From positions 62,001-126,000 of the forward strand of contig RCAB01000022.1 in the NCBI GenBank assembly GCA_003640385.1: a stretch of DNA of 64,000 nucleotides. Direction: 5' to 3'. Made by a program: the position numbers and the translations under genes. Below are positions 62,798 to 64,000 of this stretch, piece after piece (within the stretch, counting starts at the first letter, position 1; every line of letters begins with the position of its first letter). The notes under the pieces are model-generated. The model saw only the letters and a program-made list of their open reading frames with translations, was not told where the DNA came from and ran no database searches. The DNA comes from Setaria digitata. Its lineage: Eukaryota > Nematoda > Chromadorea > Rhabditida > Setariidae.

Positions 62798-64000
62798 CCA
62801 ATCCGTTTAGAATTCTCCCAAAAGCTACTCACGTTTTCTCTCTGTTCTCGACAAATCCAACCTGTTTGGTTTGAATTACAACTGGAATTACGAGGTAATT
62901 AAGAAAAGAAAAAGTAGAAATCATACAGACTGTAGCAAACAAATACAAAGTTATTTATTCAGTTCTCTAAAAAATTAAGATTTAAGTGCATACTAAAGTC
63001 CTTAAGACTTTGCTACATAAATTGTCCAACTGCGACAATTTTTTAATTCACGTTCCAAAAATACCAAGTAGAAAACACTAGTTTTTTGAAAAACTATATA
63101 AAGCATGCATTTAATTAGTTTAAATGGAAGAAAACGTTTTAATCAATTAAAGATGATGCACATCTAATGAAACAGTGCATCAGCAAAATAGTCAAAATTC
63201 AAAAACAAGATCTGGATTATCCTAAGCAAAAAGAGTTCATAATGTTCCTCAACTTTCGAACAGGCCAACTTCGAATTATATGCAATGAAACTAATAGATA
63301 AATTAATAAAACTCTGTTAACGTAAAAAAAAAAAGTAAAACAAACAACGCATTAATGAAAAAAAGTCTTGACAGAACCTTATTCAATTCTCTGAAGCTTT
63401 AACAGGAATGAAATTTAATATTTTTTCTGGGCGAGATAACAATGAAATATTTCAGTGGAATAAGTCAAGTGAATTTAATAAAACAAAAAGGAAAAAGATT
63501 AAAAATCAGTAGGAAAATCTAAAAAATATAAAAAATTACTGTAGATACTTCTAATAATTACGTCTCACCTCTTCCCACTGATCTCTACTGCTCTTATTCC
63601 AAATAAAAAATTAGATTATCCATGTTTCTTTTCAATATTAGCCCAACAAATCACTGCAATTACGTGCCGCGCATAACTAGTCTCATTAAAAGTAAAAGAA
63701 TCTAAAGAAGCAAAGAGTCAAAGAAAAAATACTTAAAATTTGTTGAGGGAAAATGCACAATTTAAGAAAAGCACTCAAAATAATCGTTTAAAGGGTTTTG
63801 AACAGGGTGTAGGAGAAGGATGGAAATGAGCAGCAAAAAATAAAAAATGAATGTCAGAAAGATCGTCCTTTGCTAAGTCCTAACTTGAAATGAACTTTTT
63901 GCTGCTCTCTGCAACAAAAAGATGCAATATTTATTTCGAAAAACATTTAATTCAAGCTCTTCCTCGATAATTTCTTCTCCTTTCTTATAAATGAAGAAAA
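62798..64000. other. upstream flank of GCK-III, no gene seen
   Basis: A 3' splice-like site (aaacag, minus strand) lies near 62863, so the distal first exon may have a short trans-spliced or noncoding leader. The rest is A-rich sequence without recognisable exons. Confidence 0.4.

Overview
The window reads as nuclear DNA of a nematode, most likely a filarial or related spirurid worm. The genes are eukaryotic and split by many short AT-rich GT-AG introns. Several start codons sit a few bases downstream of an isolated 3' splice site, as expected for spliced-leader trans-splicing, and the proteins resemble nematode and other animal orthologues. The clade is inferred from base composition and gene style, not from a marker gene. 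No bacterial operon, CRISPR array, phage or intact transposon was seen.

Layout: 3.3 kb, a small single-pass membrane protein exon (+). 5.5-6.4 kb, an orphan exon (-) with a weak BOD1/SHG1-like segment. 9.6-10.5 kb, PP1 inhibitor-3 (PPP1R11, -). 11.7-13.0 kb, ribosomal protein L17 (+). 13.6-15.3 kb, NAC alpha (-). 16.9-19.3 kb, ceramide synthase (+). 22.8-25.2 kb, TRUB2-type pseudouridine synthase (-), directly downstream of ribosomal protein S4 (25.7-28.3 kb, -), possibly one operon. 29.3-31.5 kb, a short FER/FES-like SH2-tyrosine kinase (+). 32.9-35.2 kb, collagen fragments on both strands around two assembly joins. 38.9-49.1 kb, AMP deaminase (+, 19 exons). 52.2-62.8 kb, a GCK-III kinase (MST3/MST4/GCK-1 type, -) with two candidate first exons.

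The left half is rich in translation housekeeping functions (L17, S4, NAC alpha, TRUB2). The right half carries signalling and purine metabolism genes (AMP deaminase, two kinases). Exon models were built by hand from splice sites and phase. Eight genes close in frame from start to stop: L17, NAC alpha, ceramide synthase, TRUB2, S4, the FER-like kinase, AMP deaminase and GCK-III. PPP1R11 lacks a confident first exon.

Three single-N joins (8911, 34309, 34828) are each flanked by near-identical direct copies of 54-109 bp. They look like unmerged contig overlaps. I found no convincing new multi-gene system. The most useful leads are the possible S4-TRUB2 operon, the kinase lacking an activation-loop tyrosine, two GC-AG introns in AMP deaminase, the split collagen locus and an intronic tRNA-Ser-like relic.
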